A stretch of 64,000 nucleotides of DNA. Origin: Hysterium pulicare CBS 123377. Taxonomy: Eukaryota > Ascomycota > Dothideomycetes > Hysteriales > Hysteriaceae. The notes under the pieces are model-generated. The model saw only the letters and a list, made by a program, of their open reading frames with translations. It was not told the DNA's origin and did no database searches. Made by a program: the position numbers and the translations under genes. Positions 9,691-23,026 of this stretch are shown piece after piece (the stretch's first letter is position 1; the number at the start of each line of letters is the position of its first letter). Location: NCBI GenBank assembly GCA_000467715.1, contig AJFK01000088.1:16393-80392 (forward strand). Reading direction: 5' to 3'.

Positions 9691-10399
9691 GTGAATTTTC
9701 CCCACCTCGCTGCTTCCCTTCATAAGGCTCCTCCGCCGTCCTTCCTACTCCCTCCCCTTTGCCTTCACCACAACACTCTTCACAGAGCCTGGCAGCGATT
9801 GAAGGAACACGAGCGAGTCCGCATCTCATCAGCAAGGCCACTGTTCCCGTCAGCGTGAGTTATCCCAGCTCTTTATACTCCTCTTCGTCTGCACCCAGCA
9901 CCAGACATATCCTCTCCCCAGGGAGCTTGTCCACGCGCAAGGTTTACCGAGCGCCGTCAACACAACCCCGCTAGCTCCCATTCGCCGAAGCTCTTATCAA
10001 AAGAACTCTGTGCTTCTGGTAGTTATCAGTGCAGACGAATCGACAGCTTTCGTCATAGCATCGTACTGCCCAGGCCGGGGCACTGCAGAGCAGCTGCGGC
10101 ACTCGCGGTGGTTGACGTGTGGGCATTGCCACAGCCTTCAGTTCTCCCACTCACTACACTCCTCCTCTTGTGATTGCTTTTGACATACACGGTGTCTTTC
10201 AGACAACGGACTCGAGTCTGCTCCTCGGATCTTCATCTTGTGAGCTTCACCAAACTAACCGAGTCTGCAGGCATCATTGCAACAACCACCAAGCTCGAAA
10301 TCTTCAGCCACAACAAAACCTTTTCCTGAAGTCTTGCTACAGAATCACACTCGAGTAAAATCTTCAGCTTTTCGAGAGACCTTCGGCCTGTTGCCGAGG
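9691..10399 (+). promoter_or_regulatory. GLT1 promoter and probable spliced 5' leader
   Basis: A pyrimidine-rich tract (about 9696-9775) of the kind that often precedes fungal transcription starts is followed by leader-like sequence. A strong GTGAGT donor at 9855 and a TCTGCAG acceptor ending at 10270 could define a 5'-UTR intron of 416 nt. An in-frame ATG at 10277 follows that acceptor and would extend GLT1 by 41 residues. Confidence 0.4.
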
Positions 10400-13300
10400 A
10401 TGGGTCGGGTCTCGTTCGCCGAAAACACCACAGCACACGACGAGGACCTCATTGAGGAGGAACAAACAACAAGTGTGTTCCCGTACCAGGACACACCAGA
10501 AAACAAATCATGGGCCGGTACACTCCCACTCAAGCAGGGTCTCTATGATCCCGACCTTGAGAAGGATGCTTGCGGTGTCGGCTTCGCTGCGTAAGTTGTT
10601 CGACGGTTGACTCAGGTACCATAGCTGACAACTATGCAGCCATATCAAGGGTAAAGCGAGCCACAAGATCATCAGTGATGGTAAACAACCCTTCCCAAAT
10701 GTAGGCTGCATTAGTCCGGTCTTACTAACTTGTCACAGCGAAGAGTCTGTTGTGCAACATGACGCACCGTGGCGCTGTTGGATCTGACGCTAGAGACGGC
10801 GACGGTGCTGGTGTAATGACTTCCCTTCCACATAAGTTCTTCGTGAAGAACTTCGAACGTGAACAAGGTATCAAGCTGCCACCTCAGGGGCAGTACGCTG
10901 CTGGAAACCTTTTCTTCAAACCGGACAAAGACATTTTGCGAGAGACAGTCGCTACATTTGAGGAAGTAGCAGATTCACTCGACCTTCGAGTCCTTGGATG
11001 GCGAGAGGTGCCCCGCGACTCAGCCCTCTTGGGTCCAGCAGCTTTGTCTCGAGAACCAATGATACTCCAACCATTCGTGGTATTGAAGTCAGCATACGGT
11101 GACGGGAAGGAGCCAAAGTCGGACTTTGCAGACTTGTATAACGATGCACATTTTGAGCGACAGCTCTATGTCCTGCGAAAGCGAGCGACCCACGTCATTG
11201 GGTTGCACAATTGGTTCTATCTTTGCTCCTTGAGCAATAAAAACATCGTGTATAAGGGTCAATTGGCACCTGTTCAGGTGTATGAGTACTACCACGATCT
11301 CGTATCAGTCGACTATGAGGGTCATTTTGCTTTGGTACACTCACGATTCTCGACAAATACATTTCCGAGTTGGGACCGTGCTCAGCCCCTACGGTGGGCC
11401 GCCCATAACGGTGAGATCAATACCTTACGAGGAAACAAGAACTGGATGAGGGCACGTGAAGGTGTCATGAAGTCAGATGTTTTTGGCGATGACCTTGACC
11501 TATTGTACCCGATTATTGAGGATGGTGGATCTGACTCGGCCGCTTTCGACAATGTTCTCGAACTCCTTGTGATCAACGGCGTGCTTTCTCTGCCAGAAGC
11601 TGTCATGCTCATGGTACCCGAAGCATGGCAAGGTAATCGATCACTTGATCCAGCCAGACAGGCCTTCTACGAGTGGGCAGGCTGTATGATGGAACCTTGG
11701 GACGGTCCAGCCCTCTTCACTTTCTCTGATGGCCGATACTGCGGCGCCACTCTCGACAGAAACGGACTTCGACCTTGTCGATACTATGTTACTGACGATG
11801 ACCGAATCATCTGTGCTTCTGAAGTCGGCACCATCTCCATCCAACCAGAGAAGATCGTTCAGAAGGGTCGATTGCAGCCGGGTCGAATGCTCTTGGTTGA
11901 CACACTCGTAGGCCGCATCGTTGATGATGCTGAGCTGAAACAGACTGTTTCAAGCCGATTTGACTTCCGAGCATGGATCGAGAAACAACTTATCACACTG
12001 CCCTCAATTATGAACCAGCTCAGCGAGAAGGGCACGGACCTCAGCCATCAATTAACAGATTCCCGAGTGCATGAGGATCCCCGGTTGCGAGCCTTTGGCT
12101 ACTCCTTAGAGCAAGTCAGTCTTTTGCTGGGACCCATGGCCGCCGACTCGAAGGAAGCCCTAGGATCTATGGGCAACGACGCTCCTCTTGCGTGCCTCGC
12201 CACCCAACCTCGGCTGCTCTCTGAGTATTTCCGCCAACTGTTTGCTCAAGTCACAAACCCTCCTATCGATCCCATCCGCGAGGCTATTGTCATGTCGCTG
12301 GAAGCATATGTTGGGCCACAAGGCAACCTCCTGGAGATGGATGAGAGTCAATGCCACCGCATGCTTCTGCCCTCTCCGGTCTTGTCCATTGAAGAGTACA
12401 AAGCGCTTGTCAATACTCATGCGCTATACCCGGACTGGAGCGTCAAGTACATCGACATTACCTTTCCCAAGAAGGAAGGTATCCAAGGCTATCTGGATGC
12501 CCTTGATCGTATCTGCGAAGCTGCAAGCGAGGGTATCACAAACGGAGACAACATTCTCGTCCTTTCGGATCGTGATACATCTGCTGATCGTGTACCTGTG
12601 TCTGCTCTTTTGGCCACTGGTATGGTGCACCACCACCTGGTGAGGAACCGATGGCGATCACAAGCAGCCTTGGTAGTCGAGACTGGCGAAGCTCGAGAGG
12701 TTCATCACATGTGTGTTCTTGTCGGCTACGGTGCCGATGCTATTTGCCCTTATCTTGCCATCGAGTGCATTTTGAAGATGAGTCGTGAGGGGCTTATTCG
12801 AAAGAAGCTCAGCCCAGAGCAACTGATCGATAACTACAAGCATTCCTGCGATGGGGGCATCTTGAAGGTTATGAGCAAGATGGGTATCTCCACCCTTCAG
12901 AGTTACAAGGGCGCCCAAATTTTCGAAGCTCTTGGTATTCATGACTCTGTTGTAGATCGTTGTTTTACCGGAACGGCAAGCCGGATAAAGGGTATGACCT
13001 TCGAACTGATTGCCCAAGATGCATTCGCTTTGCACGAGAAAGGTTACCCGTCCCGTAGCATTGTTGAAGTCCCTGGTCTTGCTGAGACTGGCGAGTACCA
13101 CTGGAGAGATGGCGGTGAGCCGCACGTCAACGATCCCACCGCTATTGCCAACATCCAAGACGCGGTACGCACTAAGAACGACAAATCGTACGAGGCATAC
13201 TCCATTGCCGAGTATGAACGCATCAAGGACTGCACGCTCCGTGGTCTTCTAGACTTCAACTTTGACGACAGAACCCCAGTGCCGATTGACCAGGTGGAGC

Positions 13301-16300
13301 CATGGACAGAAATTGTTCGACGGTTCGTCACTGGTGCCATGTCTTACGGCTCGATCTCAATGGAATCTCATTCCACCTTGGCTGTTGCAATGAACCGACT
13401 GGGAGGCAAGTCGAATACGGGAGAAGGTGGCGAAGATCCTGAACGCAGCCTCCGTCTAGACAATGGCGATACTATGCGTTCTGCCATCAAGCAAGTTGCG
13501 TCTGGTCGATTTGGCGTTACTAGTAACTACCTTGCTGATGCTGATGAGCTCCAAATCAAGATGGCCCAAGGTGCTAAGCCTGGCGAGGGTGGTGAACTCC
13601 CGGGACACAAGGTTTCTGGACCCATCGCGAAGACTAGGCATTCAACCCCTGGCGTCGGTCTGATCTCCCCTCCACCGCATCACGACATCTACTCGATCGA
13701 AGATCTGAAACAGTTGATCTACGACTTGAAGTGCTCGAATCCACGTGCCCGTGTATCAGTCAAGCTCGTTTCCGAGACTGGTGTTGGTATCGTAGCCTCT
13801 GGTGTCGCTAAAGCCAAGGCTGATCATGTTCTCATCTCCGGTCACGATGGTGGCACTGGTGCTTCCCGTTGGACAGGTATCAAATATGCCGGTCTCCCCT
13901 GGGAGCTTGGTTTGGCCGAGACGCACCAGACCCTAGTACTCAACGACCTACGAGGACGAGTAGTCGTCCAGACTGATGGCCAACTCCGGACTGGCCGTGA
14001 TGTGGCAATAGCCTGCCTTTTGGGGGCTGAAGAGTGGGGTTTTGCAACTACCCCTTTGATCGCTATGGGCTGCATCATGATGAGAAAGTGCCATCTCGTA
14101 AGTCTTCCGAACTCCCTCATTTTCCTTTCCCTTTGTCCACCCATCACGTTTGAGCTCTGGGATATCCTTCAAATGGCTTTTCCAGCCGTATCACCTTCTT
14201 GCTTTATCCTTCTCTTTTAAGCTCCAGCTAACTGTCTGTAGAACACATGTCCAGTAGGAATTGCCACCCAGGACACCGAATTGCGGAAGAAATTCCAGGG
14301 TACTCCGGAACACGTAATCAACTTCTTCTACTATGTGGCCAACGAGCTGAGAGCCATCATGGCAAAACTTGGCTTCCGCAACATAAATGAAATGGTTGGA
14401 CACACCGAGGCTCTGCGTATCAGGGAAGACCTTCGGACAGCAAAGACTGAAGGGATCGACCTTAGTTTGATCCTGACTCCCGCTCACTCCCTTCGCCCTG
14501 GCGTAGCAACTTACAATGTCCGGAAACAGGATCACCGACTCCACGTCCGATTGGACAATAAGCTTATCGCGGAAGCAGAGCTCGCCCTCGAGAAGGGCAT
14601 GCCCACACGGATCGAGTGCGACATCGTGAATACGGATCGTGCCTTGGGCGCCACGCTTTCTTACCAGATCAGCAGGCGATATGGGGAAGCTGGTTTGCCA
14701 CAGGACACTATCCACGTCAATATCCGTGGTTCTGCTGGGCAGTCTTTTGGAGCCTACCTCGCTTCTGGTGTGACCCTCGAACTCGAAGGTGACGCAAATG
14801 ACTACGTCGGAAAAGGCTTGTCAGGTGGACGCCTGATTGTATACCCCCCTCGGACCGCAGTGTTCAAGGCTGAGGAGAACATCCTTGTTGGCAATGTCTG
14901 CCTCTATGGTGCAACGAGCGGTTACTGCTACCTGAGAGGTGTAGCCGCCGAGCGCTTTGCTGTCCGTAACTCTGGCGTAACCGCTGTCGTCGAAGGCGTT
15001 GGTGATCATGGATGTGAATACATGACTGGCGGTCGTGTCCTCGTTCTGGGCTCAACTGGGCGAAATTTCGCTGCTGGCATGTCCGGCGGCATTGCATACG
15101 TCCTTGACATGTACCACGACTTCGATCAGAAGGTCAATCAAGAAATGGTTGAGCTGTCTGGCCTCGAGGATCCACAAGAGATCGCTTTCGTTCGTGGAAT
15201 GATTGAAGATCATCACCACTACACCGGATCCGAGCTCGCTGCTCGTATCTTACTGGACTTCAGCAGAGCCCTTCCACGATTTGTCAAGGTCATGCCGACC
15301 GACTATAAACGTGTGCTGTTGGAAGAAGCTGCGAAGGAAGCGGAGAAGAAAAAGAAAGAATATCCGCTCCCTATTCTCCCCGGAAACCCTGTACGAGAGG
15401 CTCACGAAGAGTCAAGACACACTGAACATGAACATGAAGCCAAAGAAAAGAAGAAGAGCGACTTGCTAGACATCGAAGAGAGCGTAACGGATGCGAAAGC
15501 AGAGAAGAAGAAAGCGCTCGTTCTCGACAAGACTCGTGGCTTTATGAAATATCAGAGACGGTCGGAGAAGTATAGGAACCCGAAGACACGGACGCGAGAT
15601 TGGCAGGAGCTGTCACAACGATTGAACGAAGACGAATTGAAATACCAAACCGCCCGCTGCATGGACTGTGGTGTTCCTTTCTGTCAGTCGGATAGTGGCT
15701 GTCCCATTAGCAACATCATCCCCAAGTGGAACGAGCTCGTCTTCCAGAATCAGTGGAGAGACGCTCTCAATCGTTTGTTGATGACCAACAACTTCCCGGA
15801 GTTCACTGGTCGTGTGTGCCCTGCCCCTTGTGAGGGTGCCTGTGTGCTTGGTATCAACGAAGATCCTGTCGGCATCAAGTCTATCGAGTGTGCAATTATC
15901 GACCGCGGCTTCGAGATGGGTTGGATGGTTCCTTCGCCACCAAAGTATCGTAGTGGAAAGAAGGTTGCTATCATTGGTTCCGGCCCTGCGGGTCTCGCTG
16001 CGGCAGATCAGCTCAACAAGGCAGGGCATACCGTCACTGTCTACGAGCGCTCTGACCGGGTTGGTGGCCTGCTCATGTACGGCATCCCTAACATGAAGCT
16101 TGACAAAAAGGTCGTGCAGCGTCGTGTTGATTTCATGGGTGCGGAGGGTGTTCAGTACGTGACTGGTGTTACTGTTGGCGAGGAGGGTCAGGCTAGCCTG
16201 GAGTCGCTGCGTGCTGAAAATGATGCTGTTGTCATTGCTACGGGAGCAACGGTTGCTCGCGACCTTCCGATACCCAACCGAAACCTCAACGGCATCCATT

Positions 16301-17131
16301 ACGCCATGCAATTCCTGCACAAGAACACCAAATCCCTTCTGGACTCCAATCTCACCGATGATACTTACATATCTGCGAAGGACAAGCACGTTGTCGTCAT
16401 TGGTGGCGGAGACACCGGGAACGACTGCATCGGTACCTCCGTTCGCCATGGAGCCAAATCGGTGACAAACTTCGAGCTCCTGCCACAGCCACCACCAGAC
16501 CGGGCTCGAGACAACCCGTGGCCACAATGGCCGCGTATTTACCGTGTTGACTACGGACACTCGGAGGTCAAGACGCACATGGGCAAGGACCCGCGTGAAT
16601 ACTGTGTTATGTCAAAAGATTTCGTCGATGATGGCGAAGGCAACGTCAAGGGCATTAACACCGTACGAGTCGAGTGGACCAAATCTGCTACCGGCGGTTG
16701 GGACATGAAGCAAGTCGAAGGCAGTGAGGAGTTCTTCCCTGCTGATCTGGTCCTTCTGTCCATGGGCTTCTTAGGCCCCGAAGAGCGCGTCTTGGGTGGA
16801 CTAATCGAGAAAGACGCACGGAAGAACATCAAGACGCCTCCCGGTCACTACAATACGAATGTAGCAGGAGTGTTTGCTGCTGGCGATTGCCGACGTGGTC
16901 AATCTTTAATTGTTTGGTATGTATTCATTCATCCGCTGCAACTGGAATCCGAACTAACGAAGCTTTAGGGGCATCAACGAAGGCCGTATGGCCGCTCGTG
17001 ATGTTGACTCCTACCTCACCGGCGTCGGCAGTCAGCTACCAATTACCGGTGGTATCGTCAAGCGCCCACCATACGAACTCCTGAACAAGGTCGACGGAGC
17101 TCCGAAAGAGCTCATCACCGCTGCCGCTTAA
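10400..17131 (+). CDS. GLT1: Glutamate synthase [NAD(P)H], fused large and small domains
   Basis: Five exons (10400-10590, 10640-10680, 10739-14097, 14242-16916, 16969-17131) give 2142 aa, against about 2145 for yeast Glt1. Converts glutamine and 2-oxoglutarate into two glutamates (GOGAT). The N-terminal nucleophile is Cys58 in KDACGVGF, so 57 residues form a propeptide. The class-II glutaminase domain follows, then the FMN synthase domain; the 3Fe-4S cluster motif [12 protein letters not shown] (about 1189-1200) spans the third intron. Next come the GXGXG beta-helix, a charged Lys/Glu linker (about 1540-1620), and a GltD-like part with CMDCGVPFC and CPAPCEGAC for two 4Fe-4S clusters, FAD motif GSGPAGLAA (about 1775) and nucleotide motif GGGDTGND (about 1917). 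Complete and apparently intact. Confidence 0.97.
10608..10614. promoter_or_regulatory. TGACTCA (Gcn4/CPC1-type) motif in GLT1 intron 1
   Basis: An exact TGACTCA lies within the 49-nt first intron, 18 nt after the donor and separate from the likely branch point (GCTGAC at about 10624). Gcn4/CPC1 binds this sequence in amino-acid biosynthesis genes, and yeast GLT1 is a Gcn4 target. An intronic position is unusual, and chance cannot be excluded. Confidence 0.3.
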
Positions 17132-17880
17132 TTTCCGTGTATAGTTATACCTCACGACAATAGACATGCTTTAACGACGGCGACATGCGAAGTCTTATCA
17201 TCGAAGGTTTCATGAATGAGCGAGCGTGGTGGCATGTATTATGAACAAAATAGGCATTAATGTTTGCTGGTTTCAATGCGGTTGTTTTTACTACTCTCAC
17301 TGAAAGGTCTGGGGTTCTTTCAACAGGCTTTCATTTGCGGTTCTCTATTCGATACCAATCTCTTACACTTGCAGGAGCTCGGCGGCGGCATACTGGTATG
17401 TAGATTGATGATGCATTGACTTCTCTATAAATATAGATACCTTCACTACCAATGATAGTGCACTTGCTGCTCATAAGTCTTTCGAGATGTCTCCCCGTGA
17501 TGTGACTGAGGAGAATGATTCAAGCTGCGATGGAGCTTCGATTAACCATGTCTAATCTTTCTCAGGCCAAGGAGGCTGTTTGCTCGTATCTGGATTTCAA
17601 CAATTTACGTTTGCGTGCTTCGATGCTCAAAACAAGTCTTACTATCCGAAATCCAGCAAATGCTCTGCATACCTAGGTGCCCAGGCATCTTGTTGTCGGA
17701 CTTTCGATATCTGTTCATTCAAGCATATATGCCAAGTCGTGGCGCGTAAGTAGCTCGGAAAGTGGTCCGTGCATTTCCTAGCTCAATGCTTTGCGTCAGT
17801 CGAAGTTGGCAAACCAAGATGCCTCCGTCCATCAATATCGACACTCTTTCAAACAAGATGATTTCTGCGTAGTGTGTACT
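17132..17880. other. Intergenic between GLT1 and YME2
   Basis: Holds the GLT1 3' UTR and the YME2 promoter, on the same strand. A TATAAATATA-like stretch occurs near 17430. No gene or repeat is seen; short frames here lack support. Confidence 0.35.
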
Positions 17881-20651
17881 ATGTTCCGCTCCTTGAGAAC
17901 TGAGCGGCTCCGGCCCATTCAGGTGGGCACGTCGCTGCAAAGGCAAGCCTTGCCAGGGGTGTTGGGGACATTGCCAAGGTATTGTTTCGCGTCTCTTCAA
18001 CTAAGCATTTAGTTAATGATTGATCGTTCTATAGAAGCACCGCGCCTTTGCGACGAGTTCAAGGTGTAGATGGCGTTCGATACGCGTCGTTGGAAGCTGG
18101 TGAAAATAAATCAGGTCATATCACTACCAGTCCGAATGAAAAGATACTTTTCTTTGATAGTGCGTTCATTCTCCTCATTTCAAAACAAGTGATCAAAACT
18201 CATTTGTCAAGATGTATTCCCTCTACGACTTCAATGGCTTCTGCGCGTGCCATTTTCTCCAGAGGATAAGCTACCCGGTCTTCTTAAGCGCCTGACGAGT
18301 CCTGGAATTGCCGGAGCAGATCCTCTCCGGGTCATTGAAAAGGCAAGCAATAAGGGAAAGACGACTATCAAGGCTACAGAAGTCCTGCCGCGCCTCAAAG
18401 AGGGTGGTGCTTTTGTTAAAGTCTCCTATGATGAGGCTGTACCACCAGAGGAGGTCGAAGCTAGCTTGAAGAAGTACCTGAAAGAGAATCAAATCAAGCC
18501 TTGGTGGAATCCGCTGTCAAGGACGCGTGTAAATATGGTCAAAGGCCGTCCATGGGTTGAGGACCTCTATCGGCTGCCTACGCAAAGGATCAAAGTCGAA
18601 TTTTTGGCCCCAAACCCAGGAGACGAAGCTGTTGAACTTTCGCAGGAGCACCTGTACGCTTTCTTCAGACCGTATGGGAAACTGGCGGATATTATCCCCC
18701 AGGCGCCTGACTCTAAGATTTTGCCTAAGTTTGCTTTTCTGGATTTCACTGCACAAAGGCGAGCCATCATGGCTAAAAATTGCATGCATGGCTACCTGGT
18801 CTCGGAAGCTGAAGGGGGAGGGAAGGCAGGAACGTTGCTAAGGCTGACCTACGAGCAAAAGATTAAAGCACATTGGATCAGAGACTGGCTGGGGAACCAT
18901 CCTAGACTGGTTATTCCAGCTGTTGCCGCCCTTATAGCCGGTATCACCGTCGCTGTCTTCGACCCGTAAGTCCCGACGAGGTTTTCTAGTAGGATTCTGT
19001 TCTTTTACTAACTGCACAGGCTTCGCACGTTCTTCATCAAAGCACATGTCACCAGGGCTTTTCATCTCGCTGACAGCAGAATCTACAAATGGTTCAAAGC
19101 TCAGGCCACAGATATCTTGAGATTCCGGAAAAGATCCGATGATGACGCTGGAATGGAAGCAGTTTGGGAAGATCGAAGAGGGAATATCGAACAAATTCAG
19201 ACCTGGTTGATGGAGACTGCAGATACATTCATCATTGTACAGGGTCCACGTGGCTCAGGCAAGAGAGAATTGGTCATCGATCAGGCTTTGAAACACAAGA
19301 AGCACAAACTCGTCATTGATTGCAAACCGATCCAAGAGGCACGTGGAGACAGTGCAACAATCAATGCTGCAGCTGCTGAGGTTGGATACCGTCCCGTTTT
19401 CTCATGGATGAATAGCATCAGCGGCATGATTGATCTTGCTGCTCAGGGCGCTGCTGGCATAAAAACCGGATTCTCGGAGACAGTGGACACGCAGTTGGCT
19501 AAGATATGGAACAACACGGCTACCGCTCTTCGACAGATTGCCCTGGAGGGTCGCCACAAAGATGACAAAGATGCTAATCTCGGAGATGATGAGTATCTAG
19601 AGGCTCATCCAGAACGTCGTCCAGTCGTTGTCATCGATAACTTCCTCCATAAGAGTCAGGAGAGTACCATTGTGTACGACAAGATTGCCGAATGGTATGT
19701 CTGAGATCCTTTCTTCTGCCCTCATGTGCATCGCTAACTTTTCTCAGGGCTGCCCGCCTCACAACCGCAAATATTGCCCACGTAGTCTTCCTGACCCACG
19801 ACGTGTCCTTCTCCAAATCTCTCAGCAAAGCTCTCCCCGACCGCGTCTTCCGCCAAATCTCTCTCTCTGACTGCTCGCCCGAGGTCGCCAAGCGCTTCGT
19901 TATCACGCATCTCGACGCCGACACCGAAGAAGAAGGCGACTCTGAAGAAGAAGGTCACAAGAAGCTGACGCTATCTCAACGGCGTCGCGACCTTGCCGAA
20001 CTAGATTCATGCATCGCGTATCTGGGTGGCCGGCTAACAGACCTCGAGTTCCTCGCCCGACGTATCAAGACAGGCGAAACGCCCCAAAAAGCCGTCCACG
20101 AAATAATAGACCAATCCGCTTCCGAGATCCTCAAAATGTACATTTTCAACTCGGACGAAACGTCAGACTCGCAACGCCAATGGAACTCGGAGCAGGCTTG
20201 GCACCTAATCAAGCGCCTTGCCAATGAAGAAACTCTCCGCTACAACGAAGTCCTCCTCTCCGACACCTACAAGGACTCCGGCGAAAAAGTCCTCCGCGCC
20301 CTCGAACAAGCTGAACTCATATCTATCGTCTCCGGCCCTAATGGTCGTCCTTCGTCCATTAAACCCGGGAAGCCTGTCTATCAGCCAGCGTTTAAGAGAC
20401 TCACAGAAGACAATGTCCTTCGCAGTAGATTAGATTTGGCGATTTTGACGGAGCTCATTGGTATCGAGAATAAGAACGTGGATAAGTATGAGAATGAGTT
20501 GCTATTGATTAGTCAACTAAGTGCGCAACCTAGACAGGTGGCGCCGAGAGTGCAGTGGCTGCTTGGGAAGTTGGCGGCGTCGCAGGCTAAGGTGGAAGGG
20601 TATGAAAAGGAGAGTGCGGTTTTGAAAAAGGTCTTGGGTGACGAGTATTAG
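17881..20651 (+). CDS. YME2: Mitochondrial escape protein Yme2 (RNA12)
   Basis: Five exons (17881-17978, 18035-18159, 18212-18965, 19020-19694, 19748-20651) give 851 aa; the yeast protein is 850. It is an inner mitochondrial membrane protein that affects mtDNA nucleoids and mitochondrial escape. The first ~35 residues are Arg-rich and acid-free, a presequence. Residues about 195-285 form an RRM-like domain facing the matrix (VEFLAPNPGDEAVELS through FAFLDFT), followed by one membrane span (LVIPAVAALIAGITVAVF, about 305-322). The intermembrane-space part holds an AAA-like P-loop, GPRGSGKRE (about 400), then VVVIDNFL as a Walker B-like strand. The last exon moves from C-ending codons to G/T-ending codons near 20400. 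Confidence 0.93.
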
Positions 20652-21084
20652 CTTTTGGGATTTGAGAGAGCTGGTTGCTGGTCATCGAATGAGTTGCGGA
20701 GTATAGATCATATGTGTTCGGCTGAAACTGTATTATCCCTTTATGTATTTATTTCGAGTTTCACTTCGAGTTCTGTAGATACCAGTATACATCGCCTTTC
20801 TTTGCATTAGGAGAGTTGTACTCTTGAATGGGAATTTATTCCTCAAAGAGAATATTGGCCTGACAAAAGTGAGATGCGTATCTCATTAAAGGCGTGAAAA
20901 GAAGAGTAGCATGCGGGAAGTTGGAGCTACGTACTAAAGCAAACGAAATACTTTTCAGCTCGCAATTCTTCCCGCTGTCTCAGAGCTGCTGCGGTATGGA
21001 TACTTCCACTACCGAAGTGCTTTTTGTGTCAATGCCATGCCATCCTATGACATCCCAATACCCTAGTCCTGTCTTGCGAGTCTT
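20652..21084. other. Convergent intergenic between YME2 and APC15
   Basis: Two 3' UTRs facing each other. No further feature is seen. Confidence 0.4.
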
Positions 21085-22311
21085 TCAACCCCCTCTCGGA
21101 CCAGCAGGCCTCATCAATCGATTGCGAAACGCGTTCCCAATACTAGGACCTCGGGCTGCGGCCGCAGCGGGCGAGCTGGAGATGAAAGAACTGCCGCCCA
21201 TCATCGAACTGCTGCCTTCATGCTGGAAGCTTCTCTCTTCTCTCGTCCGTGTATTGCGTGATCCGCCCAATCCAATCGTCCCACCGCCCATCGCAGTCGT
21301 TCCACTCGCACCCATCATTCCACCCATCCCAGCACCCGACGAGCGAGGTCTCCCGGAACTGAATATCCCAGCGCTTCTCCTGCCCGAGCTCCTTCTCCCC
21401 AGACTTCGCCGCCCAGTACTAGGCGCCAAGCTCTCATCCATATCCTCGCTGTCATCCTCGACCTCTGTATCCGTATGCTGATAGCTTCCCACCTCAGGGA
21501 TATCATCATCCAAATCCCGCTCATCCTGCAGCACACCCACCATCTCCGCCTCCTCCATCTCCAGCATCTGTTCAACCTGCGCTTCAACCAAGCTCCCCTC
21601 AATGAAACTCTCCTCATTGAACGTAACATCGCCCGTAACATCGAAATCGCCAGTAAGCGCACTCTCACCTTCAATCGCACTCTCGCCCTCCTCCTCACTC
21701 TCGCTCAGATCCTCGGCATCAGGGACCTCATCATCCAAATCCAACTCCCCAGCTCCGATTTCCCCGTCCTCCCCTTCCCCTTCTCCTTCTCCCTCCGGCT
21801 GCACCGCCTCCTCCTGCTGCGCCGCCAAATCCATAAGCGCCTGCTCCCTCCTCGCCAACAGCTCCTGCTCTTCGCGTTCGTCGCGCTCAGCTAGTTCGTC
21901 CATGGTCGCTTGGTAGGTTTTCAGGACGCCCGGGGGACGAATCCATCCGGCGCCGAAGCGACGCACGTTCTGTTTGCGGGCTGAGATTGTGTTTTCGTCG
22001 GCTGTGAGGGCCGAGAGGATGGAGCGCGAGGCCCCATGGTGGGAGTGTGGGCGGCGGTGGTGGTGGTGGTGGGTGTGGGGGTTGTTTGGAGAGGAGGGTC
22101 CGTCGGTGGGGTTGCTGTCGAAGGCTGTGGGCGTGGTGAGGTGGTGGGAGGGCCAGAGGGGGGAGTCCTGTAAGGGTGTTAGGTGGGTTCGAGGTGGGTG
22201 AGGTGAGACGAGGAGGGAGGATGGAGGAATAGGATCTGGTGTTTCGTTTCATCTGATCTCTGGGCTGTGTTGACTTACATGTCTTGGAGTAATGAGCGGT
22301 AGCGACAGCAT
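21085..22311 (-). CDS. APC15: Anaphase-promoting complex subunit 15 (Apc15/Mnd2-like)
   Basis: Two exons: 22311-22279 codes for MLSLPLITPRH, and 22167-21085 for the rest, 371 aa in all (GTAAGT donor, TTACAG acceptor, phase 0). The first-exon sequence and the later RRFGAGWIRPPGV block are the conserved Apc15/Mnd2 signatures; between them are His-rich (HTHHHHH) and Ser-rich stretches. In this family the N-terminal segment docks on the APC/C platform and the acidic tail helps mitotic checkpoint complex turnover. Here a long Glu/Asp-rich stretch (about 120-270) contains GEGEGEGEDGE, and the C-terminus is Gly/Ser/Arg-rich. The N-terminal part is C-rich and the C-terminal part G-rich on the coding strand. 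Confidence 0.85.
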
Positions 22312-23026
22312 CTTGACACGACGTAGCTTCTTCTCGTCGTCGTCGTCAGATTGGGTTGTCGTAGTAGTAGAGCTTGGTTGATTGAAACACGTCTGCCATG
22401 AGAGGTGGTGCTAATTGGGACAGTTTCGCTAACATGGATGATTTCGAGGTGAATAGCTCAGGGTCCAAGCCAAGCCCCCATGACATAAGATCGACAAACC
22501 CATCGCCAAGCCTGACTCGTCTTCCTCCCGAACATACGCCAGAAACTCAGCCACTCATGTGCAAGCAACCTCAACGTGTCTCCCAAAGACTGCTGTCCAG
22601 GAGCCAAGACGTCTTATCCCAATAATCCATCATGATCTAGTAGGCAAGTGTTAAGATTAAAGAGGGGAGGCCATTCCTTCGACTTTTCTTTGTTTTCCGT
22701 AGAACTCCCATCATCTGTTTTCGGAGTCCGGCTTCACTACTATACATTGCCATAAATATGGTTCATTGAAATCACACTTCCAAACATTGTGAGCGGATAA
22801 TTCCAAGTCTATTTATCGAGAGTACATCAAGAGCATCATCGGCTTCCAAAAAGCATTACTTTTCAAAACAAGAAACCAGTCAAGAAGGATTCATCCTGAT
22901 CCCTAAACTGCGTATTCGCTTCCTAGTTGACACGAATACACGAACACATCTCTTCTACTTCAACCTTCCAACTCAATTTCTCTCTCAATTAAAATCCTCC
23001 ACATTCTTTCCAAACCCTCTTCCAAT
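22312..23026. other. Intergenic upstream of APC15 and the small secreted protein
   Basis: Divergent promoters. A 75-codon frame (22398-22625) has no recognisable content. Nothing else is seen. Confidence 0.35.

Noticed and set aside
15613-16578. 321-codon minus-strand open frame opposite GLT1
   Set aside because: Lies wholly antisense to a conserved GLT1 exon; it has no domain and is explained by GLT1 codon usage.
20894-21481. 195-codon plus-strand frame over APC15
   Set aside because: Pro/Leu-rich antisense of the Gly/Glu-rich APC15 tail.
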